Source: Azospirillum brasilense (GTDB taxonomy: Bacteria; Pseudomonadota; Alphaproteobacteria; Azospirillales; Azospirillaceae). Taken from it: a DNA stretch of 64,000 bases. The DNA lies in contig NZ_VITH01000009.1 of the NCBI RefSeq assembly GCF_007827815.1, positions 62,001 through 126,000 on the forward strand, given 5' to 3'. Shown here piece by piece: positions 1-8,807 of this stretch; position 1 is the first letter of the stretch; each line of letters opens with the position of its first letter. The notes under the pieces are model-generated. The model did not search any database and was not told the DNA's origin. It saw only the letters and a program-made list of their open reading frames with translations. A program made the position numbers and the translations under genes.

Positions 1-617
1 ACTACGACGGCCTGGACCCCGCCGTGGCCGACGCGCTGGAGCGGGCGCGGGCGGTGCTGGAGCGCGCCGGCGCCCGCGTCGTGGACGTGGACATCCCCGA
101 CCACGAGCCCTACGGCGACCTTGCCAACCTCGTCTTCACGCCGGAAGCGGCGGCCGTCCATGCGCCCTGGCTGCGCGAGCGTCCGCAGGACTACGGCCCG
201 CAGGTCCGCGCGCGGCTTCTGCAGGGGCTGATGGTGCCGGCGGCCTCCTACCTCCAGGCGAAGCAGCTTCGCGCCCTTCATCTCCGGGCGATGATCGACG
301 GCCCCTTCGCCCAATGCGACGCGCTGTTCGTCCCCGCTTTGCGGAGCCGCGTGCCGACCGCCGCCCAGACCGACGTGGGCGCCGGGCCGGCGATGGCCGC
401 GGTGGTCGCCGGGGTGGCGGCGCTGACCCGCCCGGTTTCCTACCTCGGCCTGCCGGCGCTCGTCACGCCCGCCGGCTTCGATCCGGACGGGATGCCGATC
501 GCCATGCAGCTCATCGCCCGCCCGCAGGCGGAAGCCACGCTGCTGCGCATCGCCGACGCCTACGAGCGCGCCACCGGCTGGCTGAGCCGCGTCCCCCAGA
601 CACAGGTCTTCTCGTGA
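1..617 (+). CDS. Amidase-signature family hydrolase, C-terminal part
   Basis: The reading frame is already open at the left edge (frame 3), so the N-terminus with the Ser-cisSer-Lys catalytic triad lies outside the window. What remains matches the C-terminal third of amidase-signature enzymes (GatA-like): a helical region followed by the conserved stretch around LGLPALVTPAGF and the PIAMQLIA strand that closes the core. Such enzymes hydrolyse amide bonds in the cytoplasm. It ends 14 bp before a TRAP transporter subunit, so the enzyme may act on the transported substrate. The substrate cannot be told from this fragment, and a role in tRNA amidation is unlikely in this context. Confidence 0.85.
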   Translation, partial: YDGLDPAVADALERARAVLERAGARVVDVDIPDHEPYGDLANLVFTPEAAAVHAPWLRERPQDYGPQVRARLLQGLMVPAASYLQAKQLRALHLRAMIDGPFAQCDALFVPALRSRVPTAAQTDVGAGPAMAAVVAGVAALTRPVSYLGLPALVTPAGFDPDGMPIAMQLIARPQAEATLLRIADAYERATGWLSRVPQTQVFS

Positions 618-631
618 AGGGAGTTCCACCC

Positions 632-1234
632 ATGCCGGGAACCGATACTTTGACCTCCGCGGCACCCCCCGCGGCGCCCCCCCAGACCCAGGCGGTGGAC
701 GACGCCTTGCCGCCGGGCCGCGGCCTGCCGGGCTGGTGGAGCTTCATCGAGGACCGTCTCCTCCTGAACATCGCCACGATCCTGATGATGGCGGCCATCG
801 GCATCATGTTCTACGAGGCGTCCAGCCGTTCCCTCCTGTCGGAAAGCCACTGGTGGGCGGAGGAGCTGGTCCGCTTCCTGGTGGTGTGGAGCGTCCTGCT
901 GTCGCTGGGCGTCGGCACGCGGCACGGCCACTACATCCGCATGGACCTGCTGCTGAACATGCTGCCGCACCGGGTGCGGCTGGCCTTCGCCTGGCTGAAC
1001 AGCCTGATCGGGCTGGCCTTCAGCGTGCTTCTGGTGATCGCCGGGTTCCAGGAGGTCGCGCATCTCCAGGCCATCGGCATGTTCACCGAATCCAACCTCG
1101 ATCTGCCGCTGTGGACGGTCCGGCTGGTGCTGCCGCTGGGCGGGGTGCTCTACGGCTTCGCCTTCGTCGGCAACATCGTCCTGCTGCTGCGCGGCCACGA
1201 TCCCGATCCGCCCGTCGAGGGCGAGAATCTCTGA
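632..1234 (+). CDS. TRAP transporter small permease subunit (DctQ type)
   Basis: A 200-residue inner-membrane protein with a proline-rich cytoplasmic N-terminus of about 45 residues and four predicted membrane helices. These are the size and topology of the small subunit of tripartite ATP-independent periplasmic transporters. The ...WWAEELVRF... stretch and the following RHGHYIRMD resemble the DctQ family signature. The start at 632 was chosen over the longer upstream frame because it follows the amidase stop and has GAAGGGAG 8-15 bases upstream. The large subunit follows 29 bp later. No periplasmic binding protein (DctP) is in view and it may lie to the left. Confidence 0.88.
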   Translation: MPGTDTLTSAAPPAAPPQTQAVDDALPPGRGLPGWWSFIEDRLLLNIATILMMAAIGIMFYEASSRSLLSESHWWAEELVRFLVVWSVLLSLGVGTRHGHYIRMDLLLNMLPHRVRLAFAWLNSLIGLAFSVLLVIAGFQEVAHLQAIGMFTESNLDLPLWTVRLVLPLGGVLYGFAFVGNIVLLLRGHDPDPPVEGENL

Positions 1235-1263
1235 ACGACGGCTGAAAAAGGGGAGGAAACACC

Positions 1264-2535
1264 ATGACCACCATCATCGCCGTCGTCAGCCTGCTGTTCT
1301 TCGTGGCGGCGGGCGTGCACATCGCCTTGGCGCTGGGCGTCATCGCGGTCGGCCTGCTGACCTTCAACTTCAACATCCCGGTCGTCCTGGTCGCGCAGAT
1401 GGCCTGGGATTCCGTGGACAAATACGCGCTGGTCTGCATCCCGTTCTTCATCTTCGCCGGCAACCTGATGTCGCGCGGCAACCTCGCGCTGGTCATCCTG
1501 GAGCTGGTCGGGACGATCATCCGCTACTTCCGCGGCGGCATCGCCCTGGCGCTGGCCATGTCCAGCGTGTTCTTCGCGGCGGTCAACGGTTCGTCGGTGG
1601 CCTGCGCCGTGGCGCTCGGCCCGGCGGCGGTGAAGCTGATGCCGAAGGAGGGCTACCCGCCCCGCTTCGCCGCCTCGCTGGTGGCGGTCTGCGGCACGCT
1701 GGGACTGATGATCCCGCCGTCGCTGACCTTCATCCTGATCGGTTCCATCGTCGGGCTGCCGATCACCGACCTGTTCATCGCCGGCATCGTGCCCGGCCTG
1801 TTCGAGGCGTTCCTGCTCGGTCTCACCACGCTGATCGTCAGCCGGCTCAAGGGCTACGGCCATGTCGGCGAGCGTCCGGACTGGAAGGGCTTCGGCCAGC
1901 GTCTGCCGGGTGCCGCCGGGGCGCTGATGATGCCGGTGCTCATCATCGGCACGATCTACATGGGCTGGTTCACCCCGACCGAGGTGTCGGCGCTGGCCGC
2001 CATCTACGCGGTGATCCTGGTGACTGTGGTCTACCGCACGGCCAACCTCGCCGCGGTGTGGGAGACGGCGCGGGAGTCGGTGCTCCAGACCGTGATGATC
2101 TACGGCGTGCTGCTCGGTTCCGGCCTGCTGACCGCGGTGCTGACCCGCCTCGGCCTGTCCGCCGAACTGACCGCCATGCTGAAGGAGGCGCAGGTCTCCC
2201 CCTTCGAGTTCCTGGTGGCCGTCAATCTGCTGCTGCTCGTCATCGGCATGTTCCTGGACGGCGTGTCGATGATCGTGCTGCTGGCGCCGATCCTGTTCCC
2301 GATGGCGCAGGCGGTGGGGGTGAACCCGATCCACTTCGCCGTCATCATGACCGCTCTGGTGGAGGTGGCGACCCTGACGCCGCCGGTCGGGCTGAACCTG
2401 TTCGTGATGAGCCGCATCACCAAGATGCCGCTCCATTCCATCGTGAAGGGGGTGCTGCCCTTCTACGGGATGCGGGTGGTGGCCCTGCTCGTCATCAACG
2501 CCTTTCCGGCCCTGTCGCTGGTCCTGCTGAAGTAA
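1264..2535 (+). CDS. TRAP transporter large permease subunit (DctM type)
   Basis: A 423-residue, very hydrophobic protein of the usual DctM length (about 425). It carries the family's conserved loops NGSSVACA, GLMIPPSL and the repeat-like TPTEVSA and TPPVGLNLFV stretches. This subunit forms the ion-coupled channel that imports organic acids or related solutes delivered by a periplasmic binding protein. A GGGGAGGAAAC ribosome site precedes the ATG. Together with the small subunit and the amidase it suggests uptake and hydrolysis of an amide-containing compound, which is an inference. Confidence 0.93.
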   Translation: MTTIIAVVSLLFFVAAGVHIALALGVIAVGLLTFNFNIPVVLVAQMAWDSVDKYALVCIPFFIFAGNLMSRGNLALVILELVGTIIRYFRGGIALALAMSSVFFAAVNGSSVACAVALGPAAVKLMPKEGYPPRFAASLVAVCGTLGLMIPPSLTFILIGSIVGLPITDLFIAGIVPGLFEAFLLGLTTLIVSRLKGYGHVGERPDWKGFGQRLPGAAGALMMPVLIIGTIYMGWFTPTEVSALAAIYAVILVTVVYRTANLAAVWETARESVLQTVMIYGVLLGSGLLTAVLTRLGLSAELTAMLKEAQVSPFEFLVAVNLLLLVIGMFLDGVSMIVLLAPILFPMAQAVGVNPIHFAVIMTALVEVATLTPPVGLNLFVMSRITKMPLHSIVKGVLPFYGMRVVALLVINAFPALSLVLLK

Positions 2536-2616
2536 GCCGTCCCTCGCGGATCATCCTCGTACGCCGGTTGCATCGGCGCCCCGCCTCGTCCATCTTCCGG
2601 CATCATGAGGGATGCG

Positions 2617-3396
2617 ATGTCGGAAGAAGCGGACAGCCTGAAGGAAACCAGCGGAACGGATGGCGCGGTGGAGCGGGGGGAGACCCCGCTCTACCAGGAG
2701 ATCGTCCGCACCCTGCTGGAGGAGATCGACGCCGGCGCCTACGCCGTCGGCGACCGCCTGCCGACCGAGCAGGAGCTGTGCAGCCGCTTCGCCGTCAGCC
2801 GCCACACGGTGCGCGAGGCGCTGCGCCGGCTTCAGGAGATGGGCTACATCCTACGCCGCCAGGGATCGGGATCGGTCCTGGCGGCGCGCCGCGCCGACGG
2901 ACGCTTCGTCAATTCGATCAGCTCCCTGGACGAGCTGGTCCAGTATGCCACCTCGACCCGGCTGGAAATCCTCTCGGTGGACCGCATCATCGTGGAGGAG
3001 GAACTGGCCGGCCGGCTGGGCTGCCGCCCGGACACGCAGTGGTTCCGCGTCAGCGCCCTGCGCCGCACCCGCGAGACGTCGGAGCCCTTCTCCTACGTCG
3101 AGGTCTACATCGACGCCGCCTTTTCCGACGTGGTGCGCAACCTGGAGGTGGTGCAGTACGCCATCTACACGGTGCTGGAGCAGCGCTACGGCGTCCGCAT
3201 CGCCGAGGTGATGCAGGACATCGAGGCCGCCCCCGCCAGCCTGAACGTCGCCTCGCGCCTGCATGTCCCGCCGCAGTCGCCGATCCTCGTCATCACCCGG
3301 CGCTATTTCACCGAGGACGGGCGTCTGGTGGAGATCGCGGTGAACACCCATCCCGGCGCCGGCTTCCGCTACACCATGGCCCTGCAGCGGCGCTGA
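2617..3396 (+). CDS. GntR family regulator with UTRA ligand domain (HutC subfamily)
   Basis: A 259-residue transcription factor. Residues about 25-90 form the winged helix: YQEIVRTLLEEI, the LPTEQEL turn and the SRHTVREALRRLQ recognition helix. The rest is a UTRA effector domain, ending with the typical aromatic GFRYT stretch. The start at 2617 is preferred over the in-frame ATG at 2605 because GAGGG at 2607-2611 gives proper ribosome-site spacing. It lies 81 bp after the TRAP genes on the same strand, so it probably controls the amidase/TRAP operon in response to the substrate. It ends 7 bp from the convergent arsR. Confidence 0.88.
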   Translation: MSEEADSLKETSGTDGAVERGETPLYQEIVRTLLEEIDAGAYAVGDRLPTEQELCSRFAVSRHTVREALRRLQEMGYILRRQGSGSVLAARRADGRFVNSISSLDELVQYATSTRLEILSVDRIIVEEELAGRLGCRPDTQWFRVSALRRTRETSEPFSYVEVYIDAAFSDVVRNLEVVQYAIYTVLEQRYGVRIAEVMQDIEAAPASLNVASRLHVPPQSPILVITRRYFTEDGRLVEIAVNTHPGAGFRYTMALQRR

Positions 3397-3403
3397 CCGC
3401 GCC

Positions 3404-3739
3404 TCAGCCGCTTTCGGGCGCGCAGCCGCCGGGGCGCGGCCGGCAGAGGTCCGGGTTTCCCTGGCAGCAATTCTCGGTCAGGAAGCCGAGCAGCGCCTGG
3501 AAGCGTTCGACATCGACGCTGTAGATGATCAGCCGGCCCTGGCGGCGCGACGCGACGAGCCCGGCGTTGCTCAATTGCGAGAGGTGGAACGACAGGGTCG
3601 CCGGGGCGAGACCCAGCCGCTCCGCCAGAACGCCCGCCGGCAGACCGTCCGGCCCCTGCTGCACCAGTTCCCGGAACGCGGCCAGCCGGTGTTCCTGCGC
3701 CAGCGCTCCCAGCCCGGCGATGACATCCTTGTCGTTCAT
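3404..3739 (-). CDS. arsR: ArsR family arsenic-responsive repressor
   Basis: A 111-residue winged-helix repressor of the ArsR/SmtB family. The recognition region is LAPATLSFHLSQLSNAGLV. The C-terminus carries a cysteine cluster (NCC, then C at +7 and +15), matching ArsR variants that bind As(III) with C-terminal cysteines. The start MNDKDVI at 3739 fits homologues better than the upstream in-frame ATG at 3775, which would add an unconserved dozen residues. It is divergent from arsC-acr3, with a perfect 24-bp dyad in the shared intergenic region, so it should repress both itself and the detoxification genes until arsenite binds. Confidence 0.9.
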   Translation of the reverse strand: MNDKDVIAGLGALAQEHRLAAFRELVQQGPDGLPAGVLAERLGLAPATLSFHLSQLSNAGLVASRRQGRLIIYSVDVERFQALLGFLTENCCQGNPDLCRPRPGGCAPESG

Positions 3740-3805
3740 GGCGCGCAGCCTATCGGACGGGCACCCCGCCAGCAAGCGCGCCGCCGGTCACCCACGAATC
3801 CACTC

Positions 3806-3829
3806 TTCCATATTTTGGCAAATATGGAA
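3806..3829. promoter_or_regulatory. Perfect dyad, probable ArsR operator
   Basis: TTCCATATTT, then TGGC, then AAATATGGAA: two 10-base arms that are exact reverse complements around 4 bases, in an AT-rich island within very GC-rich DNA. It lies 35 bp before arsC and 66 bp beyond the arsR start, where an operator serving both divergent genes would sit. AT-rich dyads of this kind are typical for ArsR/SmtB proteins. A further ATATT half follows at 3830-3834. Binding by this ArsR is inferred. Confidence 0.7.
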
Positions 3830-3864
3830 ATATTAGGGCCCCAACGGCCCTGGCGGACACCCCC

Positions 3865-4317
3865 ATGACAGCCATCACCATCTACCACAACCCGGATTGC
3901 GGCACCTCGCGCAACACGCTGGCCATGATCCGCAACAGCGGCGTCGAGCCGGTCGTCATCGAGTATCTGAAGACGCCGCCGAGCCGCCAGGACCTCGCCG
4001 ATCTCATCCGCCGCATGGGCGTGCCGGTGCGCGCCGTGCTGCGCGAGAAGGGCACGCCCTACGCGGACCTCGGCCTCGGCGATCCGGCGCTCGGTGACGA
4101 CCGGCTGCTCGACGCCATGATTGCCCACCCCATCCTCATCAACCGGCCGATCGTGGCGACGCCGCTCGGCGTGCGGCTGTGCCGGCCGTCGGAACGGGTG
4201 CTGGACATTCTCCCCGACCCACAGCGCGGCGCCTTCGCCAAGGAGGACGGCGAGGCGGTGGTGGACAGTTCCGGACGGCCCATCGGCCAGGCCCGGCGCG
4301 CGGATGGACCGGCATGA
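3865..4317 (+). CDS. arsC: Arsenate reductase, glutaredoxin-coupled type
   Basis: A 150-residue thioredoxin-fold enzyme of the E. coli plasmid R773 ArsC class, which reduces arsenate to arsenite using glutathione and glutaredoxin. The catalytic cysteine is Cys12 in HNPDCGTSRNTL. The conserved arginines of the active site are present in NRPIV and LCRPSE. Length is slightly above the usual 115-140 because of a C-terminal tail. It overlaps the acr3 start by 4 bp (ATGA), so the two are translated together: reduction followed by export of the arsenite. Confidence 0.95.
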   Translation: MTAITIYHNPDCGTSRNTLAMIRNSGVEPVVIEYLKTPPSRQDLADLIRRMGVPVRAVLREKGTPYADLGLGDPALGDDRLLDAMIAHPILINRPIVATPLGVRLCRPSERVLDILPDPQRGAFAKEDGEAVVDSSGRPIGQARRADGPA

Positions 4318-5393
4318 CCGCGGACGTTCATCGGGAGCCGGCTCCCCGTCCGGCGATGGGCCTGTTCGAGCGCTATCTCAGCGTCTGGGTGGTCCTGTGC
4401 ATCGTCGCGGGGATCGCCCTCGGCTCCGTGGCGCCGGGTCTGTTCCGGGCGATCGCGGCGGCGGAACTGGCCCAGGTCAATCTGCCGGTGGCGGTGCTGA
4501 TCTGGCTGATGATCGTGCCGATGCTGCTGAAGATCGACCTCGGCGCGCTGGGCCGGGTGAGGGAGCATTGGCGTGGCGTCGGCGTGACGCTGTTCATCAA
4601 CTGGGCGGTCAAGCCCTTCTCCATGGCGCTCCTGGGCAGCCTGTTCATCGGCCATCTGTTCGCGCCGCTGCTGCCGCAGGACCAGATTCCCTCCTACATC
4701 GCCGGGCTGATCCTACTGGCCGCCGCGCCCTGCACGGCCATGGTCTTCGTCTGGTCAAACCTGTGCGAGGGGGAGCCGCACTACACGCTGAGCCAGGTGG
4801 CGCTGAACGACCTCATCATGGTCTTCGCCTTCGCGCCGCTGGTCGGGCTGCTGCTCGGCGTCGCCTCGATCGCCGTGCCGTGGGGCACGCTGCTGCTGTC
4901 GGTGCTGCTCTACATCGTCATCCCCGTGGCGGCGGCCCAGCTGTGGCGGCGCGGCCTGCTGGCGTCGGGCGGGGAGGGGGCGTTGAATCGGACGCTGGGC
5001 GTGCTTCAGCCGCTGTCGCTTCTCGCCCTGCTGACCACGCTGGTCCTGCTGTTCGGCTTCCAGGGCGAGGCGATCCTGGCGCAGCCGCTGGTCATTCTGC
5101 TGCTGGCCGTGCCGATCCTGATCCAGGTCTATTTCAACGCGGGGCTGGCCTACTGGCTGTCACGCCGGTTCGGCGTGGCTTGGTGCGTCGCCGCTCCGGC
5201 GGCCCTGATCGGAGCGTCGAACTTCTTCGAGCTGGCGGTGGCGGCCGCCATCAGCCTGTTCGGTCTGGGCTCCGGCGCCGCGCTGGCCACCGTGGTCGGC
5301 GTGCTGGTGGAGGTGCCGGTGATGCTGTCGGTGGTCCGGATCGTGAAGCGGACTCGCGGTTGGTACGAGCGCGGGGCCGCCGCGCGCCCTTAA
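4314..5393 (+). CDS. acr3: Arsenite efflux transporter, ACR3 family
   Basis: A 359-residue membrane protein with about ten hydrophobic helices. The hallmark APCTAMVFVWS segment contains the cysteine needed for arsenite transport in characterised Acr3 proteins, and the NDLIMVFAFAP helix follows it. It extrudes As(III), probably driven by the membrane potential or proton gradient. The start at 4314 overlaps the arsC stop. Its stop codon overlaps the stop codon of the convergent ABC permease gene (shared bases 5391-5392). Confidence 0.94.
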   Translation: MTADVHREPAPRPAMGLFERYLSVWVVLCIVAGIALGSVAPGLFRAIAAAELAQVNLPVAVLIWLMIVPMLLKIDLGALGRVREHWRGVGVTLFINWAVKPFSMALLGSLFIGHLFAPLLPQDQIPSYIAGLILLAAAPCTAMVFVWSNLCEGEPHYTLSQVALNDLIMVFAFAPLVGLLLGVASIAVPWGTLLLSVLLYIVIPVAAAQLWRRGLLASGGEGALNRTLGVLQPLSLLALLTTLVLLFGFQGEAILAQPLVILLLAVPILIQVYFNAGLAYWLSRRFGVAWCVAAPAALIGASNFFELAVAAAISLFGLGSGAALATVVGVLVEVPVMLSVVRIVKRTRGWYERGAAARP

Positions 5394-6202
5394 CGCCGTC
5401 GCGGGTCGAGGCCCTCGCGCAGCCCTTCGGCCAGCAGGTTGACGGCCAGCGCGATGGCGGCGACGGTGACCGTCGTCGCGGCAATCAGGTGGGGGGCCTC
5501 GCGCAGGTCGGCCAGCCCGTCGCGGATCAGGGTGCCCAGCGACACCGCCGGCTCCTGGATGCCCAGTCCCAGGCCGCTCAGCGTCGCCTCCGCCACCATG
5601 ACGGGACCGATGGACAGGGCGGCGCGGATGGCGACCGGCCCGGCGACCGCCGGCAGGAGATGGCGGCCGATCGTGTGCCGCGGCCCCGCGCCGAGGGCGG
5701 CGGCGGCGCGGACATGCTCGGCGGTCCGGTTCGACAGGGCCAGCGCCCGGCACCAGCGGACCTGCGAGGGCCACGCCGCCAGGGCGAGCGTCAGCACCAT
5801 GGCCTCCGTCCCCGGGCCCAGCAGCGCTGCCGCGACGATGGCGAGCGACAGCTCGGGAAAGCCGTGCAGGAGGTCGGCGAGCCGCAGGACCACGGCGTCC
5901 GTGCGCCCGCCGATCCACCCCGCCACCCCGCCCGACGCGGCGCCCAGCGCCACCGCCAGGGCGAGCGCCAGCCCGGCGATGGCGAAGGAGGTTCCCGTCC
6001 CGGCGATCAGCCGGGCGGCGACGTCGCGGCCCAGCCCGTCGCAGCCCAGCGGGTGGGCGGCGGACGGCCCGGTCCAGGCCTGCCCGAGGTCCATGGTGGA
6101 CGGGTCGAGCGGCAGGAAAAGGACGGCGATGGCCAGCGGCACCGCCAGCGCCGCGCTGAGCAGCAGGCCGGCGCGTCCGGAGCATGAGGCCGCCAGTCTC
6201 AC
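5390..6202 (-). CDS. ABC transporter permease, DppC/OppC type
   Basis: A 270-residue inner-membrane permease of peptide/nickel-type ABC importers. It has an N-terminal helix, a periplasmic loop with GCDGLGRDV (the DxxGRD motif of the DppC family) and the cytoplasmic EAA-type loop (EHVRAAAALGAGPRHTIGRHLLP) that contacts the ATPase. Translation starts at a GTG overlapping the stop of the upstream permease (GTGA), which fixes the start. It is the last gene of a binding protein-permease-permease set. No ATPase gene is adjacent. Confidence 0.88.
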   Translation of the reverse strand: MRLAASCSGRAGLLLSAALAVPLAIAVLFLPLDPSTMDLGQAWTGPSAAHPLGCDGLGRDVAARLIAGTGTSFAIAGLALALAVALGAASGGVAGWIGGRTDAVVLRLADLLHGFPELSLAIVAAALLGPGTEAMVLTLALAAWPSQVRWCRALALSNRTAEHVRAAAALGAGPRHTIGRHLLPAVAGPVAIRAALSIGPVMVAEATLSGLGLGIQEPAVSLGTLIRDGLADLREAPHLIAATTVTVAAIALAVNLLAEGLREGLDPRRR

Positions 6203-7137
6203 GGCGCCTCGCCATCGGCGCGCAGCCGGGGATCGGCGAGGCCGATCAGCAGCTCGGCGATCAGGCTGATGGCGACCTGCAGCAGGACGAAGACCAGAAC
6301 GGCGGCCCCGGCCACCGTGTGGTCGCGCGCCAGCACCGCCTGGACGGTCAGCCGCCCGATTCCAGGCAGGGCGAAGACGCTCTCCACCGCCGCCGTGGCG
6401 GTGAGGATCGTTCCGGCCACCGATCCGACCGCCGCCGCCAGTGGCACCAGGGCGTTGGGCAGGGCGTGGCGCAGCAGGACGGCGGGCCGCCCCAGCCCCT
6501 TGGCCCGGGCGGTGCGGATGAAGTCGCGCTCCAGCACCTCCATCAGTTGGGTCCGCGTCAGGCGGGCGACCACCGCCGCCGCCGGCAGGGCGAGCGCCGC
6601 CACTGCCCAGGGCGCTGTGCCGGACCCTGCCAGCATCAGCCACGTCGCCAGCGCCAGCGGCGGCACCGACAGGGCGAGCACCGACCCGATGGTCAGGGCC
6701 GTGCCCGGCCACGCCCGCCGGACGTCGGCGGCGGCGAGGCCCAGCGCGAGGCCGAGGGGCAGGGCGAGCGCCGCGGCGCCCGCCATCAGACCGAGCGTTA
6801 CCGGCAGGGCGTCGCCCAGCAGCGCCGTCACCGGGACGCCGCTGTAGCGCAGCGAGTGGCCGAGGTCGCCGCGCAGCAGGTCCAGCGCGTAGGACAGGAA
6901 TTGAACGGCCAGAGGCTGGTCCAGCCCGGCTTCTTCCCGCAGCCGGCGGATCATCTCCGGGTCGGCGGCCCGCCCGTCGACCATCAGCATCACCGGGTCG
7001 CCGGGAAGCGCGTGGGAGGCGAGAAAGCTCGCCAGCACGGCGGCTCCGGCCAGAATCAGCAGCCCCGGCAGACGCCGGGCCAGTCGCCCACCCAGTCGCC
7101 AGAGCGCAAGGCGGCGGCCGGGCCGGCGTTCCGTCAT
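6199..7137 (-). CDS. ABC transporter permease, DppB/OppB type
   Basis: A 312-residue membrane protein with the DppB layout: one N-terminal helix, the periplasmic HALPGDPV region, then five hydrophobic helices and the EAA-type loop DFIRTARAKGLGRPAVLLRH ahead of the C-terminal LADPRLR tail. The ATG at 7137 overlaps the stop of the binding-protein gene (ATGA) and its own stop overlaps the next permease start. The three genes therefore form one translationally coupled operon importing a peptide-like solute. Confidence 0.9.
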   Translation of the reverse strand: MTERRPGRRLALWRLGGRLARRLPGLLILAGAAVLASFLASHALPGDPVMLMVDGRAADPEMIRRLREEAGLDQPLAVQFLSYALDLLRGDLGHSLRYSGVPVTALLGDALPVTLGLMAGAAALALPLGLALGLAAADVRRAWPGTALTIGSVLALSVPPLALATWLMLAGSGTAPWAVAALALPAAAVVARLTRTQLMEVLERDFIRTARAKGLGRPAVLLRHALPNALVPLAAAVGSVAGTILTATAAVESVFALPGIGRLTVQAVLARDHTVAGAAVLVFVLLQVAISLIAELLIGLADPRLRADGEAP

Positions 7138-8699
7138 GGCAACCGGGCGGCGTGGTAGTCGGTCGTGCCGTCGGGCCGGATGACCAGCCCGGACACGCCC
7201 GGCCGCACCAGCGCCACGAACTGCGGCACCGGCAGAGGCAGCGCCACGGCCTGCTCGCGGAGCAGGGCCTCGGCGTCCCGGTAGAGCGCGTTGCGCGCGG
7301 CCGGGTCGGCGAGGCCGCGCGCCCGCTCCATGAGCCGGTCGAAGTCCGGGTTGCGCCAGTGGGTGCGGTTGGTCGGGCTGGCGCTGTGCCATTGGCTGGC
7401 GAGCTGGTCCATGGGATCGGGGAAATCCGCCGTCCAGCCGTTGATGAACAGCGCCTCGCGCCCCTCGTTGATCGCCGCCACGAAGGCCGCCCGCTCCTGG
7501 ATGCGCACGCCGACCGGGATTCCCAGAACGGCGGTGAGCTGGGCGGCGAAATAGGTCGCCTCCTCCCGCACGTTGGGGCCGCCGGCGATCTGGAGCGGCG
7601 GCAGGCCGCGCCCCCCGGCATGGCCGGCTTCCGCCAGCAGCGCCTTGGCCCGGCCCGGATCGGCCGGCGGTGGCGGCGGCGCGTCGGGCTGGTAGCTCCC
7701 CAGGCCCGGCGTGACGAAGCCGTTGGTCAGCAGCGCCCGCCCGGCGTGGAGACCGTTCACCGTGGCGACGCGGTCCAGGGCGAGGCCGACCGCCTCGCGC
7801 ACACGGCGGTCGCGGAAGGGCGGGTACAGATCCTGGTTCAGCGCGAGATAGCGCACCTGCGCGCGGGCAAAGGCAGCGACCTGCCCGTCGTAGCGCGGCT
7901 GGCGGACCACGGTGCGCACGGCGTTGTCGGGAAGCGGCGCGACGTCGAGCTCTCCAGCGTCGTAGCGCGCCAGCATCGTGTTGGTGTCGGGCAGCACCGC
8001 CAGCGACACCGCGTCCACGACGGGCGCGCCGTCCCAATAGCCGGCATGGGCCTCCAGGCGCACGGACTCGCCGCGCCGCCACGAGGTGAGGCGGAACGGC
8101 CCGGTGCCGCCGGACGTCCGCTCGTGCCACGCCGGCCCGAACTCGTCCGCCATCCCGCGGTCGACGAACAGGAACGGGTAGAGCGGGAACAGCGCGTCGG
8201 GTTTGGTCAGCCGCACGACGAGCGTGTGGGGACCGGGAATGGCGACGCCGGACAGCGCGGCGGCGGTCCCCTGCTGCAGCGCCGCGGCCCCCTCGACGCC
8301 GCGCAGGTAGAAGGCGCTGTAGCCGGGCTGCGGCTTGCGCGTCAGATGCTGTTCCCAGGTCCACAGCACATCGGCGGCCGTGAAGGGGCGTCCCGAATGG
8401 AAGCGCACGTCCGGGCGCAGGGTGAAGCGCCAGGTCCGCCCGCCGTCCGGCGTCTCCCACTGGGTGGCCAGCGCCGGAACGGCGTTGCCGGCGGCGTCGA
8501 TGGCGGTGAAGCCCTCATAGACCTGCCGCAGGACGCCGGACGAGATCAGCCCGGGAAAGGCGAACGGGTCGATGGTCGTCAGATCGTCGGACAGGCTGGC
8601 CCGCAAGGTCCCCGCAGCGGCTGAAAAAGCGGGGCCCGCGACGCCGGCCACGATGGCCAGAGCGGTCAGGAGCAGGCGGAGAGGGGCGGGCAGAGGCAT
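7134..8699 (-). CDS. ABC transporter substrate-binding protein, family 5 (peptide/opine type)
   Basis: A 521-residue periplasmic protein with a Sec signal peptide (hydrophobic core in residues 7-24, cleavage near AFSAAA; no lipobox cysteine). The mature part shows the family 5 binding-protein pattern: TIDPFAF near the N-terminus, the WRFTLRPDVRFHSG strand, the GTGPFRL turn and the late LYRDAEALLREQAVALPLP helix. It delivers peptides, opines or similar compounds to the two downstream permeases. A candidate operator dyad lies 109 bp upstream, and the preceding gene encodes a LuxR-type regulator. Confidence 0.9.
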   Translation of the reverse strand: MPLPAPLRLLLTALAIVAGVAGPAFSAAAGTLRASLSDDLTTIDPFAFPGLISSGVLRQVYEGFTAIDAAGNAVPALATQWETPDGGRTWRFTLRPDVRFHSGRPFTAADVLWTWEQHLTRKPQPGYSAFYLRGVEGAAALQQGTAAALSGVAIPGPHTLVVRLTKPDALFPLYPFLFVDRGMADEFGPAWHERTSGGTGPFRLTSWRRGESVRLEAHAGYWDGAPVVDAVSLAVLPDTNTMLARYDAGELDVAPLPDNAVRTVVRQPRYDGQVAAFARAQVRYLALNQDLYPPFRDRRVREAVGLALDRVATVNGLHAGRALLTNGFVTPGLGSYQPDAPPPPPADPGRAKALLAEAGHAGGRGLPPLQIAGGPNVREEATYFAAQLTAVLGIPVGVRIQERAAFVAAINEGREALFINGWTADFPDPMDQLASQWHSASPTNRTHWRNPDFDRLMERARGLADPAARNALYRDAEALLREQAVALPLPVPQFVALVRPGVSGLVIRPDGTTDYHAARLP

Positions 8700-8807
8700 G
8701 GTGCGGGACGCTGCAGGGCGGTTGCCGGGGAGTGGGAGAATCAGACGCCCCTGCCTCCGTCATGGCCTCCAGCCAGAGCGGAGCCGGAACCGCGCCGGAC
8801 GTCCGCC

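Noticed and set aside
5390-5393. Overlapping stop codons of acr3 and the convergent permease gene as a frameshift or fusion signal
   Set aside because: Both proteins end at normal family length; it is simply tight packing.
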